Positions 7,264 through 15,939 are shown, counted from the first letter of the stretch. The stretch is DNA of 33,801 bases from RGIG1995 sp045126815 (GCA_045126815.1 JBGVPD010000005.1:1-33801); one strand, 5' to 3'. Program-made: numbers and translations. Notes: a model not told the origin generated them from the letters alone.

Positions 7264-8382
7264 TTAATGAACGATGCATCTTTCTGTATCTTTGTCGAAG
7301 AAGTGCATTCTGTCTATTTCAAGAGCGATCTTGATCTTGTCGCCGGCCTTAACTGTTGAACGAGAAGAAACACGTGCTGTGAGACGCTGTTCAGCTGTTG
7401 TAAGGTAGAGGTAGATTTCAGCACCCATAAGCTCTGTAACTTCAACGTCTGTTTCGATAACAGATTCAGAGAACTTAGCGATGTTTTCTTCGTCGTCGTA
7501 CAAGCATTCGGGACGGATACCTGCAATAATTTCTTTGCCGATGTATTCATCAAGGTTAGAATCTTCAAACTTAGATGCGGGAACCTTAATTCTGTTTTCA
7601 CCGAATACGAGGTAAACGTCATCTTCGTTCTTCTTCTTTTCGAGCTTAGCTTCGATAAAGTTCATAGGAGGTGTTCCGATGAATCCTGCAACGAAGAGGT
7701 TTACGGGTGAATCGTAGAGGTTTTGAGGTGAGTCAACCTGCTGGATGATACCGTCTTTCATAACAACGATTCTGGTAGCCATTGTCATAGCTTCTACCTG
7801 GTCGTGAGTTACGTAGATAAATGTTGTACCCAGTTTCTTGTGGATCTTTGTGATCTCAGTTCTCATGGTAGCACGGAGCTTAGCGTCAAGGTTTGAAAGA
7901 GGTTCGTCAAGAAGGAATACGCGGGGTTCACGAACGATAGCACGACCGAGCGCAACACGCTGCTTCTGACCACCGGACAAAGCCTTAGGACGTCTGTCGA
8001 GAAGGTGAGATATATCGAGTACGCGAGCTGCATCTTCAACGCGGCGTTTGATTTCTTCTTTGGGAGTCTTACGGAGTTTAAGACCGAAAGCCATGTTGTC
8101 AAATACAGTCATGTGAGGATACAAAGCGTAGTTCTGGAAAACCATCGCGATGTCTCTGTCTTTAGGAGCGATATCGTTTACCAGCTTATCACCGATAAAG
8201 AGTTCGCCTTCTGTGATTTCTTCAAGTCCGGCAACCATACGAAGTGTAGTGGATTTTCCGCAACCGGAAGGACCAACGAAAATGATAAATTCCTTGTCTT
8301 TAACTTCAAGACAGAAATCGGATACGGCTGTAACACCGCCGGGATATTTTTTGTAAATGTGTCTAAATGATAAGCTTGCCAT
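7264..8382 (-). CDS. Sugar ABC transporter ATP-binding protein, MsmX/UgpC/MalK type
   Basis: This is the cytoplasmic ATPase that powers family CUT1 carbohydrate importers. The 372-residue product has Walker A GPSGCGKST at 37-45, the Q-loop QNYALYPHM, the signature LSGGQKQRVALGRA from about 134, Walker B VFLLDEPLSNLDAK, and the switch His in YVTHDQVEAM. A C-terminal OB-like TOBE regulatory domain runs from about 235 and includes AGIRPE. ATG at 8382 has a perfect AGGAGG eight bases upstream. No permease or binding-protein gene is adjacent. That is typical of MsmX, a shared ATPase serving several sugar importers, rather than an operon-bound MalK. A dyad operator and extended -10 promoter precede it, and a strong terminator follows. 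Confidence 0.95.
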   Translation of the reverse strand: MASLSFRHIYKKYPGGVTAVSDFCLEVKDKEFIIFVGPSGCGKSTTLRMVAGLEEITEGELFIGDKLVNDIAPKDRDIAMVFQNYALYPHMTVFDNMAFGLKLRKTPKEEIKRRVEDAARVLDISHLLDRRPKALSGGQKQRVALGRAIVREPRVFLLDEPLSNLDAKLRATMRTEITKIHKKLGTTFIYVTHDQVEAMTMATRIVVMKDGIIQQVDSPQNLYDSPVNLFVAGFIGTPPMNFIEAKLEKKKNEDDVYLVFGENRIKVPASKFEDSNLDEYIGKEIIAGIRPECLYDDEENIAKFSESVIETDVEVTELMGAEIYLYLTTAEQRLTARVSSRSTVKAGDKIKIALEIDRMHFFDKDTERCIVH

Positions 8383-8410
8383 TTAAAATCCTCCTAAGAT
8401 TATTCAAAGC

Positions 8411-8426
8411 ACGGCAGTCTTGCCGT
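8411..8426 (-). promoter_or_regulatory. Small leader hairpin of the ABC ATPase gene
   Basis: ACGGCA (8411-8416) pairs with TGCCGT (8421-8426) around GTCT, about 28 bases upstream of the start codon. It could stabilise the mRNA 5' end or affect ribosome access; its role is unknown. Confidence 0.4.
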
Positions 8427-8499
8427 CTTGATATCATACTTTTTTACTTTATTATTGTAACAAATTTTTTGTCATTTTTAAAGATGTTTTTTCCCCAAA

Positions 8500-8532
8500 T
8501 TTATACCATTTCATTTGTGCAACTTGCACAAA
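8500..8532 (-). promoter_or_regulatory. Extended -10 promoter with overlapping 19-bp dyad operator
   Basis: On the minus strand TGGTATAAA (8508 to 8500) is an extended -10 element. The -35 area falls inside TTTGTGCAACTTGCACAAA (8514-8532), a perfect dyad with 9-bp arms around a single central base. A dyad over the -35 of a weak-(-35) promoter is the usual place for a repressor or an activator. A second extended -10 (TGTTACAAT on the minus strand near 8453-8461) could be an alternative promoter. Confidence 0.6.
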
Positions 8533-8599
8533 ATAGAATAATGAATTGTGAATACGGAAACTTGGGAAATGTTACCGAGTTATAATATATTAGAAAAAG

Positions 8600-10756
8600 T
8601 TATACGTTATCTTTCATTGTAAGCGATATACGTTTTTTAGCTACGTCAACGCTTTTTACCTTAACGGTAACTATATCTCCGACAGATAACACTTCGGAGG
8701 GATGTTTAACGAATTTATCTGATATTTCCGAGATGTGTACAAGACCGTCCTGATGTACGCCGATATCAACGAAAGCGCCGAAGTCGATAACGTTTCTGAC
8801 TGTTCCTGTGAGCTGCATACCGGGGGTGAGATCGCTGAGGTCCATAACGTCGGTGCGGAGAACGGGGAGGGGAAGACTGTCACGAACGTCACGTCCGGGT
8901 TTTTCAAGTTCGTTTACGATGTCCACCAACGTAGGTTCGCCCACTTCAAGTTCATCGCAGACCTTCTTTTTGCCTTCCGTTTCAATTTTTAATTTAAGAA
9001 GCTTGATCTTTTCATTTCCGATATCGGATTCGTCAAGACCGAACATTTTTAAAAGTCTTCTTGCAATTCCGTAAGATTCGGGGTGGACGCCCGTATTATC
9101 AAGAATATCATCAGAGCCCGAAACACGCAAAAATCCTGCGCACTGCTGGAATGCTTTAGCGCCTATTTTCGGTACTTTCAAAATTTGCTGACGCGAGGTG
9201 AATTCACCGTTTTCTTCTCTGTATTTTACAATATTTTTGGCAGACGTCATATTTATACCCGATATATAAGAAAGAAGAGAATAACTTGCGGTATTTACAT
9301 CAACGCCGACGGCGTTTACGCAGTCTTCAACCACACCCGTCAATGCTTCGTCAAGCTTTGCGGGTTTCATATCGTGCTGGTACTGACCTACGCCTATTGA
9401 TTTAGGATCGATTTTTACGAGTTCAGCCAATGGATCCTGAAGTCTTCTTGCAATCGATACGGCGCTTCTTTGTGTTACGTCAAAATCGGGGAATTCTTCC
9501 GTTCCGAGTTTTGATGCCGAATATACCGATGCCCCTGCTTCGCTTACCATTGTGTATTTGACGTCTTCTGATATTTCTTTAAGAGTGTTTGCAATAAATA
9601 TTTCGCTTTCCTTTGAAGCCGTACCGTTACCTATCGCGATTGTATCTACGTTATATTTTTTGATAAGTTTTTTAACCTTTTCTGCCGACTCTGCTATTCT
9701 TTCTTGAGGCTTTGTAGGATATATAACTGCAGTGTCGAGCACCTTGCCCGTCTTATCTACAACGGCAAGTTTACAACCTGTACGGTAACCGGGGTCGTAT
9801 CCCATGACGGTTTTACCCTTTAAAGGAGCAGACATAAGAAGGTTTTTCAAGTTTTCCTCGAAAAGTTTTATTGCGCCTTCACTTGCATCGTCGAACAGTG
9901 AAGAACGAACTTCTCTTTCGATAGAAGGAGCAATAAGTCTGTCATAACTGTCAACAATTGCAGAAGAAATATATTTCTTTGCGGGGCTGTTAAGGTTTGT
10001 TATAATCTGACTGAAAAGATAGTTTAAAATAATATCCGTATCAATATCAATAGAAGCTTTGATAAACTCCTCTTTTTCTGCTCTGTTAATGGCAAGAGTT
10101 CTGTGACCGGGGATATTTTTCAAGCTTCCCTGAAAATCGTAGTATTGAGAGTATACAGAGTCCTCTTCTTTAGCCTGTTTTGTAACTATCTTACCGTAGT
10201 TAAAAGTAAGGCTGCGGATATTCTTTCTGTATTCGGCGTTATCAGAGATATCTTCCGCGATAATATCACAAGCACCTGCAAGTGCTTCTTCTGCAGATGA
10301 TACGCCTTTTTCTTCGTTTATGTATTCAGATGCATACTCTTCAAATGATTTATCATAACTGTCTCTTTGTTCGACAATAAGGGCAGATAAAGGTTCAAGA
10401 CCTTTTTCTCTTGCTACCGAAGCTCTTGTTTTTCTGTGAGGTTTGTAGGGACGGTAGATGTCTTCAACCTCTGTTAAGATCTTAGCATCGGCAAGAGCCT
10501 TTTCGATTTCGGGAGTCATCTTGCCCTGTTCCGATATAAGATTAAAGACCTCTTCTTTTCTTTTTTGAAGATTACGCAAATAGTTAAGTCTTTCGAAAAG
10601 GTCGCGAAGTATCTCGTCATCAAGAGAACCTGTAAGTTCTTTTCTGTAACGTGCAATAAAGGGAATGGTATTACCCTCGTCAATGAGTTTAACGGTGTTA
10701 TCTACCTGTGTTTGTTTTATGCCGAACTCTTCGGCAAGCGTCTTGTTAATATCCAT
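8600..10756 (-). CDS. tex: Tex family S1 RNA-binding transcription accessory protein
   Basis: Tex is a conserved nucleic-acid-binding protein that associates with the transcription machinery. The 718-residue product has the full family layout. The N-terminal Tex/helix-turn-helix region (about 1-200) contains TIPFIARYRKELTG. A YqgF/RNase-H-like domain (about 320-450) has GYDPGYRTGCKLAVVD. A helix-hairpin-helix region (about 490-565) contains VNAVGVDVNTAS and LLSYISGI. A C-terminal S1 domain (about 645-715) contains GTVRNVIDFGAFVDIGVHQD and GLVHISEIS. Length is normal for the family and nothing is missing. It starts 14 bases after the stop of the pseudouridine-synthase gene, so the two are co-transcribed, with the 31-residue membrane peptide as first gene. 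The ribosome site upstream (AAAGGAGT) is good. Confidence 0.96.
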   Translation of the reverse strand: MDINKTLAEEFGIKQTQVDNTVKLIDEGNTIPFIARYRKELTGSLDDEILRDLFERLNYLRNLQKRKEEVFNLISEQGKMTPEIEKALADAKILTEVEDIYRPYKPHRKTRASVAREKGLEPLSALIVEQRDSYDKSFEEYASEYINEEKGVSSAEEALAGACDIIAEDISDNAEYRKNIRSLTFNYGKIVTKQAKEEDSVYSQYYDFQGSLKNIPGHRTLAINRAEKEEFIKASIDIDTDIILNYLFSQIITNLNSPAKKYISSAIVDSYDRLIAPSIEREVRSSLFDDASEGAIKLFEENLKNLLMSAPLKGKTVMGYDPGYRTGCKLAVVDKTGKVLDTAVIYPTKPQERIAESAEKVKKLIKKYNVDTIAIGNGTASKESEIFIANTLKEISEDVKYTMVSEAGASVYSASKLGTEEFPDFDVTQRSAVSIARRLQDPLAELVKIDPKSIGVGQYQHDMKPAKLDEALTGVVEDCVNAVGVDVNTASYSLLSYISGINMTSAKNIVKYREENGEFTSRQQILKVPKIGAKAFQQCAGFLRVSGSDDILDNTGVHPESYGIARRLLKMFGLDESDIGNEKIKLLKLKIETEGKKKVCDELEVGEPTLVDIVNELEKPGRDVRDSLPLPVLRTDVMDLSDLTPGMQLTGTVRNVIDFGAFVDIGVHQDGLVHISEISDKFVKHPSEVLSVGDIVTVKVKSVDVAKKRISLTMKDNV

Positions 10757-10770
10757 TTATATGTACTCCT

Positions 10771-11484
10771 TTATATTGTCTGTTTTACGAGAATGTCTAT
10801 TTCATCTTGGGTTAAATAACGCCATTCTCCGCGTTCTAAGGACGTGTCAAGCCGGATAGTACCGAACTCAACTCGTTCAAGATATATAACCTTGTTGTTT
10901 ACAGCTTCGAGCATTCTTTTTATTTGGTGATACATCCCCTGAACAATTGTGATATAAAGTTCAGTATCTGATTTTTGTTCTACCTTTGCAGGAAGCGCCG
11001 TATCGCCTTTGTCAAGTTTAACTCCGCTTTCTAACATTTCTATGTCGGCTTTGGTGACATTAAACTGTGTCTTGACGTAATAAACCTTGCTGACGTGGCG
11101 TTTTGGAGAAAGTAAGAAATGGGAGAGACTGCCGTCGTTTGTAAGGATAAGTAATCCAATCGTATCTTTATCGAGTCTTCCGCAAGGGAAAAGACCGCAT
11201 TTTTGAAGCTCGTCGGGTAGGATAGAAATAACGGTCTCACCGTCTTTTCCGTCAGTGGAAGAAACGTATCCTGAGGGCTTATTCATCATAATATAAATGT
11301 GTTTTTTATAAGAGACGGTCTTGCCCATATATTCTATTATATCTTTTTCGGGATCGACTTTTACGTCAGATCTTGAAACCACTTGCCCGTTAACCTTTAT
11401 CTGACCGCACCTTGCGGCTTTAGAAGCTTCGCTTCTTGTTGCAAGGCCCATAGTAGTTAACAGCTTATCGATTCTCATGCTCAA
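10771..11484 (-). CDS. RsuA/RluB-family pseudouridine synthase
   Basis: This enzyme isomerises a uridine in rRNA to pseudouridine. The N-terminal S4 RNA-binding domain (about 4-50) has RIDKLLTTMGLATRSEA and GQIKVNG. The catalytic domain has MMNKPSG and the GRLDKDTIGLLILTNDG motif, where Asp105 is the expected nucleophile, followed by KVYYV and QGMYHQIKRML. About 237 residues is usual for the RsuA branch (16S U516), but RluB-like 23S specificity cannot be excluded by eye. The frame can start at TTG 11484 or at ATG 11478. AAGGTG lies 7 bases before TTG and 13 before ATG, so TTG is kept, with ATG as the alternative. The upstream 31-residue ORF ends 18 bases before the start, and this ribosome site sits in that gap. 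Confidence 0.92.
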   Translation of the reverse strand: MSMRIDKLLTTMGLATRSEASKAARCGQIKVNGQVVSRSDVKVDPEKDIIEYMGKTVSYKKHIYIMMNKPSGYVSSTDGKDGETVISILPDELQKCGLFPCGRLDKDTIGLLILTNDGSLSHFLLSPKRHVSKVYYVKTQFNVTKADIEMLESGVKLDKGDTALPAKVEQKSDTELYITIVQGMYHQIKRMLEAVNNKVIYLERVEFGTIRLDTSLERGEWRYLTQDEIDILVKQTI

Positions 11485-11502
11485 AATATATCACCTTGAA
11501 AT

Positions 11503-11598
11503 TTAATATAAATATGACATTATGACCAGCGCTATTATTCCGAAAAGTACTGTGCCTAAAATAAACCCCAGTCCGAATCTGTCAAAATTGTTTTTCAT
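11503..11598 (-). CDS. 31-residue single-pass membrane peptide
   Basis: ATG at 11598 (minus strand) opens a 31-codon frame. It has a polar N-terminus (MKNNFDRFG), one hydrophobic segment (about residues 9-30, LGFILGTVLFGIIALVIMSY) and the C-terminus LY. GAGGTGA lies seven bases upstream, exactly in the loop of a perfect 7-bp hairpin. A TTGAAA/TAAAAT promoter is located further upstream at 11667-11695. The stop codon is 18 bases from the next start, so it heads the operon with the pseudouridine synthase and tex. I do not recognise the family. Promoter, ribosome site, membrane profile and spacing argue that it is translated; it could also act as a leader peptide. Function unknown. Confidence 0.65.
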   Translation of the reverse strand: MKNNFDRFGLGFILGTVLFGIIALVIMSYLY

Positions 11599-11619
11599 TA
11601 ACCGCTCACCTCGCGGTTA
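11599..11619 (-). promoter_or_regulatory. Hairpin presenting the Shine-Dalgarno sequence in its loop
   Basis: On the minus strand TAACCGC, GAGGTGA, GCGGTTA form a perfect 7-bp stem whose seven-base loop is the ribosome site. It ends directly against the ATG of the 31-residue ORF. Confidence 0.65.
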
Positions 11620-11666
11620 GTATAGCTTTTTACATATTATATTATACATAAAAAACATACCCATTT

Positions 11667-11695
11667 ATTTTACCATACTCTGCCTTTCTTTTCAA
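11667..11695 (-). promoter_or_regulatory. SigA-type promoter for the membrane peptide / pseudouridine synthase / tex operon
   Basis: On the minus strand TTGAAA (11695 to 11690), 17 bases, TAAAAT (11672 to 11667), with TG one base before the -10 hexamer (extended -10, TATGGTAAAAT). The leader would be about 60 bases. Confidence 0.78.
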
Positions 11696-11737
11696 CCGTT
11701 TATTTTAAAATAAAATAATGTAGTATAGAAAGTATTA

Positions 11738-11766
11738 TTGATTAATTAAAAATAGTATGGTACAAT
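11738..11766 (+). promoter_or_regulatory. SigA-type promoter for the NlpC/P60 lipoprotein
   Basis: TTGATT (11738-11743), 17 bases, TACAAT (11761-11766), again with a TATGG extended -10 context. Confidence 0.75.
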
Positions 11767-11796
11767 AGGTAAAAATATGAAGAAGGATTGTATTTT

Positions 11797-12786
11797 ATGA
11801 AGAAAATAGTGTTATTAATATTGATTATCGTACTGCTGATTTCGGTGGCTTCGTGTAAGGCGAATGAAGAAAATCAACTGAAAGATACAGATAAAATAAA
11901 TGATGAGTCATCTGTAACTACAAATAGCGACAGTCTAGATAACAAACCCGAAACCGAAAATAAAGCAACGGAGAAAGAGCCTGAAGTGACCGAAGAGCCT
12001 GAAGTGACAGAAGAGCCTGAAGTGGAAGCTCCTTTAGGTTATACCGCACCTGAAGGGTGGTACAGTCCGATATTTGAGACTCAAAGCGTAAAAGGCGGAG
12101 ACTACGAGCTTGAATATGACGTTATGGGACTTAAAGTGTATTACGTTCAAAAAGCTTTAGGTATGAACGAGTGGATAAAAGGATATTACAGGGATTCAAC
12201 AATAGCTAAAGTATCGTTTTTTCAGTCAAAAAACAATATAGAGGCGACGGGAAAAGTTAACCTTAAAACGTGGTTGGCGTTAGGGTTAAATGAGAATGAC
12301 TGGAATAATCTGGGTACTTACGTAACACCGGTAAAAATAAAGAGGGAATCCGATGCTAATTATATGCGTCAGGTTATAGTCGATACGGCAAAACTTTATA
12401 TAGATACAGAAACGCCCTACGTTGTGGGGGCGGCAGGAAAACCCGGAGAGGGAGTTGACTGTTCGGGACTGGTTTTACAGTGTATGTACGCCTGCGGTAT
12501 ATATCCTGACGGACTTAACCCCGTTCAGCATTCGGTTGAAGAAGAATATAATTCAAGGCTTATGTGGGCAGACCCAAAGTTAAAAGAGGTTGACCGAGGC
12601 GATATAAAACCCGGAGATCTTGTCTTTTATTGCAGACCGGCAACGGGAATTGTTTGCCACGTTGCCGTTTATATCGGAGACGGTGACTGTATAGAAGCGT
12701 TGTCCCAGAAAGTAGAGATACTTCCCGTAGATAAAGATGGTTATGGATATGCAATTAAAGGTTTTAAAACCATTTTTGCCGAATAA
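11797..12786 (+). CDS. Lipoprotein with peptidoglycan-binding-like and NlpC/P60 endopeptidase domains
   Basis: This is a surface lipoprotein that should cleave peptidoglycan stem peptides. The 329-residue product has a lipoprotein signal ending SVASC. A spacer follows with 18-base/6-residue repeats (EPEVTE, about residues 61-77). A peptidoglycan-binding-like region (about 105-170) contains LKVYYVQKALG and GKVNLKTWLALGL. The C-terminal NlpC/P60 domain has the catalytic Cys222 in VDCSG and His288 in CHVAVYIGDG; IEAL follows where the third polar residue is expected. The frame opens at TTG 11788, but AGAAGGA is nine bases from ATG 11797, which also begins the signal peptide cleanly, so 11797 is chosen. 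It has its own promoter, and lacZ follows 93 bases later without an obvious terminator between. Confidence 0.92.
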   Translation: MKKIVLLILIIVLLISVASCKANEENQLKDTDKINDESSVTTNSDSLDNKPETENKATEKEPEVTEEPEVTEEPEVEAPLGYTAPEGWYSPIFETQSVKGGDYELEYDVMGLKVYYVQKALGMNEWIKGYYRDSTIAKVSFFQSKNNIEATGKVNLKTWLALGLNENDWNNLGTYVTPVKIKRESDANYMRQVIVDTAKLYIDTETPYVVGAAGKPGEGVDCSGLVLQCMYACGIYPDGLNPVQHSVEEEYNSRLMWADPKLKEVDRGDIKPGDLVFYCRPATGIVCHVAVYIGDGDCIEALSQKVEILPVDKDGYGYAIKGFKTIFAE

Positions 12787-12804
12787 GTATTGCTTTTTTT
12801 AGGG

Positions 12805-12840
12805 AACTGTGCCATAATAACAGTTGGTGTGTTATACACA
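12805..12840 (+). promoter_or_regulatory. Two adjacent dyads upstream of lacZ, candidate operator region
   Basis: AACTGT (12805-12810) and ACAGTT (12820-12825) are inverted around nine bases. TGTGTTATACACA (12828-12840) is a perfect 13-base dyad directly after. A TTGGTG (12824-12829) with an AT-rich -10 region near 12848 could be the lacZ promoter, placing the second dyad between the two hexamers. No regulator gene is adjacent. Confidence 0.4.
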
Positions 12841-12879
12841 TAAATAATATATATAAGTTAACGTTAGGGAGATTGCTCA

Positions 12880-15800
12880 ATGATTAAGTTACCTGATTAC
12901 CATCGAGACTTAAAGACCTTACACTACAATTGCGAACCCCCCCGTGCATACTTTGTTCCGTATGCAACATTTGACAGTGCCAAAAAAGGCGAGAGAGCAA
13001 AGTCGGAGTATTTGAAGACTCTTTGCGGAGAATGGAATTTCAAATGGTATCCGACCGTTTATGACGTTGAAGAAATAGAAAAATATGATGTAAATTCCGA
13101 TATATATGACAGGATAGACGTTCCTTCTGATTGGCAGACGTATCTTGGAAGAGGTTACGATACGCCAAACTACACGAACGTAAGATATCCTTTCCCCATT
13201 GATCCTCCGCATATTCCCGACGACATTCCTTGCGGTCTCTATATGAGACAGTTTACTCTCAATAAAAACGATATTGAAGACAAGAGAACTTATATAAATT
13301 TTGAGGGCGTTGAGTCTTGTTTTTATTTGTGGATAAACGATAAATTTGTTGCATACAGTCAGGTTAGCCACATGACATCGGAAATTGACGTGACCGACTA
13401 TGTAAGAGCAGGTAAAAATACTATAAAGGTACTCGTTCTCAAATGGTGTGACGGAAGCTATCTTGAAGATCAGGATATGTACCGTTATTCAGGTATTTTC
13501 AGAGAAGTATACCTTCTTTTCAGACCTGAAGTGCATTTAAGAGACGTATTTGTAAAACCCGTAGTTGACGATAACTACGTTGACGCGTCACTTACGATCG
13601 AAACGGAAGTTACATTCCCGATGGAAATAGAATATAAGTTCTATTCTCCGGAAGGCGAACTTTTGAGACAAGGAAGCTTTGATTCAAGAGACGGCATTTC
13701 TTTCGGGGTTGCATCTCCTGAATTATGGAGTGATGAATCACCCGTACTTTACGAACTTTACCTTGTTTGTAACGGAGAATACATAAAAGTTGACGTAGGT
13801 TTCAGAAGATATGAGATCATTGACAATATTATACTTATAAACGGTAAAAAGGTTAAGGCTAAAGGCGTAAACAGACATGACAGCCATCATCTTTTGGGTC
13901 ACGTTACACCTATGAGCCACATGATAGAAGACCTTTACATATTAAAACGTCATAACGTAAATATGATAAGAACAAGTCACTATCCCAATGATCCGAGATT
14001 TCTTGAGCTTTGTGACAGACTTGGTTTCTATGTTGTTGATGAAGCTGATATTGAAACGCACGGTATGGACTATACAAACCAGAACTTGACAAGACAGTTT
14101 ACGAGACATTATATTTCTGATAATCCCGAATGGGAACACGCGTATTTGGATAGAGCCAAGCTAATGGTTGAAAGAGATAAGAACCACGCGTCGATCATTT
14201 TCTGGTCACTCGGAAACGAGGCGGGTTACGGATGCAACTTCGTTGCTATGAGCCGTTGGATAAAGAGCAGAGATACAAGCAGACTTATCCACTACGAAGG
14301 CGCTAATGCAGAACTTTATGCAAACAAAGTTCAGCAACTTGACGTTGTAGATATGGAAAGCCGTATGTATCCGTCTGTTGAATACTGCAAGAACTATTTC
14401 AATATTCCCGAATATACACAAGCATTTTTTCTTTGTGAATACAGTCACGCTATGGGTAACGGCCCCGGTGACTTGGCGGATTATTGGGAAGTGATATATG
14501 ACAATGACCGTTTCTTTGGCGGTTGCGTATGGGAATATACCGATCACAGTGTACAGATAGATGTTGACGGAAACGGCAAAAAAGGATTTACCTACGGCGG
14601 TGACTTCGGTGACTTCCCCAATGACGGTAACTTTTGTGTTGACGGACTTGTATATCCCGATAGACGTGTTCACACGGGTATGCTTGAAATGAAGCAGGTG
14701 TACAAACCTTACAGAGTTAAGGCTGTTGATATATATAAAGGTATATTTGAAGTTAAGAACCTTCGTAACTTTAGCGACCTCAGCGATATTGATATTCATT
14801 GGAATGTTGAAGTTAACGGTAAGATCATAAAAGAGGGAGTAATCAACACTCTTGACATCGGGCCTTTTGAAAGTGCAGAAGTTGTATTCGATCTTTCGGG
14901 GGTTAAGGGTTATTCTTACCTTAATCTTTCGTTTGTTAAAAACTGCGCTACCGAATGGGCAGACGCTTTCTATGAAATAGGGCACGACCAGTTTGAAATT
15001 CCTTCAGTTCATGAAGTTGTAACTAATAAAGTAAAATTAAATTGCGTAACTTATGAAGAGGGCGAACGTTATATTGAAGTAATGGTAGGCGAAACGTCTT
15101 ATACCTTTGATAAACTTAAGGGCGTTCTTGTAAGCATTAAAAACGAGGGCAAGGAAATGCTCGAAAGAGCAGTCAGACCGAGAATTTGGCGAGCTCCCAT
15201 CGATAACGACCGTAAGATAAGAGTACAGTGGGAAAAAGAATTTTTCCATGCTTGTAAGACGAAATGTTATTCGGTTAACGTTGAAGTGTCGGACGAAGAT
15301 TGCGTATCTGTAATTGTAGATATGGCTGTTTGTTCTTACGTTGTAATGCCCGTATGCAAGATGCAGGTCGTGTATACGATCACAGGCGACGGCAGACTTG
15401 AAATTGCAAGTAACGTTGACGTTGACCCCGTTGCAACGTGGTTGCCCAGATTTGGCTATGAGTTCGTTATGAAATCGGGTGCTGAATACGTTGATTACTT
15501 TGGTTACGGCCCCGTTGAAAGCTACGTTGATAAGAGACTTTATGCAAAGATGGGTGTATATAAGACGACGGCGACAGATAACTTTGAGCACTATGTTAAA
15601 CCTCAGGAAAACTCGTCTCACTATAACACAAAGTGGGCAACGGTAGCGTCGGCTGTAGGTCACGGTCTTATGTTTATAAGAAAGAGCGGATTTGAGTTCG
15701 GCGTATCGCATTTCAGCGCGGAATATTTGACAAACACGATGCACGATTACGAGCTTGTACCCGATAAGGAAACATACGTTAGCATTGACTACAAGCACAG

Positions 15801-15939
15801 CGGAATAGGTTCTGCATCGTGCGGTGTTGAGCTTGACGAAAAGTTAAGACTTAAAGAAAAGAAGTTCAGTTTTGCATTCAGCGTTATGCCCGTCAGAACC
15901 AACGACGTTGATTGTTTTGAAGAACTCGAAAGAATATAA
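12880..15939 (+). CDS. lacZ: Beta-galactosidase, glycoside hydrolase family 2 (LacZ type)
   Basis: The enzyme hydrolyses terminal beta-galactosides such as lactose. At 1019 residues it is full length for LacZ (E. coli 1024). The domains run in the usual order. A sugar-binding jelly roll (about 45-215) contains YTNVRYPFPIDPP and YSQVSHMTSEIDVT. An immunoglobulin-like domain and then the TIM barrel follow, with VNRHDSHH and MIRTSHYPNDPRF. A second Ig-like domain comes next, and the C-terminal beta-sandwich (Bgal_small_N type, about 740-1015) ends the protein. The expected acid/base is Glu447 in SLGNEAGYG and the nucleophile Glu520 in LCEYSHAMGNGPG. No signal peptide is present, so it acts in the cytoplasm on imported sugar. 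No lactose permease or phospho-galactosidase gene is nearby; import may use an ABC system energised by the MsmX-like ATPase. The ribosome site GGGAGA is good. Confidence 0.97.
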   Translation: MIKLPDYHRDLKTLHYNCEPPRAYFVPYATFDSAKKGERAKSEYLKTLCGEWNFKWYPTVYDVEEIEKYDVNSDIYDRIDVPSDWQTYLGRGYDTPNYTNVRYPFPIDPPHIPDDIPCGLYMRQFTLNKNDIEDKRTYINFEGVESCFYLWINDKFVAYSQVSHMTSEIDVTDYVRAGKNTIKVLVLKWCDGSYLEDQDMYRYSGIFREVYLLFRPEVHLRDVFVKPVVDDNYVDASLTIETEVTFPMEIEYKFYSPEGELLRQGSFDSRDGISFGVASPELWSDESPVLYELYLVCNGEYIKVDVGFRRYEIIDNIILINGKKVKAKGVNRHDSHHLLGHVTPMSHMIEDLYILKRHNVNMIRTSHYPNDPRFLELCDRLGFYVVDEADIETHGMDYTNQNLTRQFTRHYISDNPEWEHAYLDRAKLMVERDKNHASIIFWSLGNEAGYGCNFVAMSRWIKSRDTSRLIHYEGANAELYANKVQQLDVVDMESRMYPSVEYCKNYFNIPEYTQAFFLCEYSHAMGNGPGDLADYWEVIYDNDRFFGGCVWEYTDHSVQIDVDGNGKKGFTYGGDFGDFPNDGNFCVDGLVYPDRRVHTGMLEMKQVYKPYRVKAVDIYKGIFEVKNLRNFSDLSDIDIHWNVEVNGKIIKEGVINTLDIGPFESAEVVFDLSGVKGYSYLNLSFVKNCATEWADAFYEIGHDQFEIPSVHEVVTNKVKLNCVTYEEGERYIEVMVGETSYTFDKLKGVLVSIKNEGKEMLERAVRPRIWRAPIDNDRKIRVQWEKEFFHACKTKCYSVNVEVSDEDCVSVIVDMAVCSYVVMPVCKMQVVYTITGDGRLEIASNVDVDPVATWLPRFGYEFVMKSGAEYVDYFGYGPVESYVDKRLYAKMGVYKTTATDNFEHYVKPQENSSHYNTKWATVASAVGHGLMFIRKSGFEFGVSHFSAEYLTNTMHDYELVPDKETYVSIDYKHSGIGSASCGVELDEKLRLKEKKFSFAFSVMPVRTNDVDCFEELERI

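Noticed and set aside
12851..12869. Possible CcpA cre site before lacZ (AACGTT core at 12860-12865)
   Set aside because: Only the six-base core and a few flank bases fit the cre consensus; at least four conserved positions are wrong.
14206..15798. Long minus-strand open frames (259 and 253 codons) inside lacZ
   Set aside because: They are antisense shadows of the lacZ reading frame, without ribosome sites or recognisable domains.
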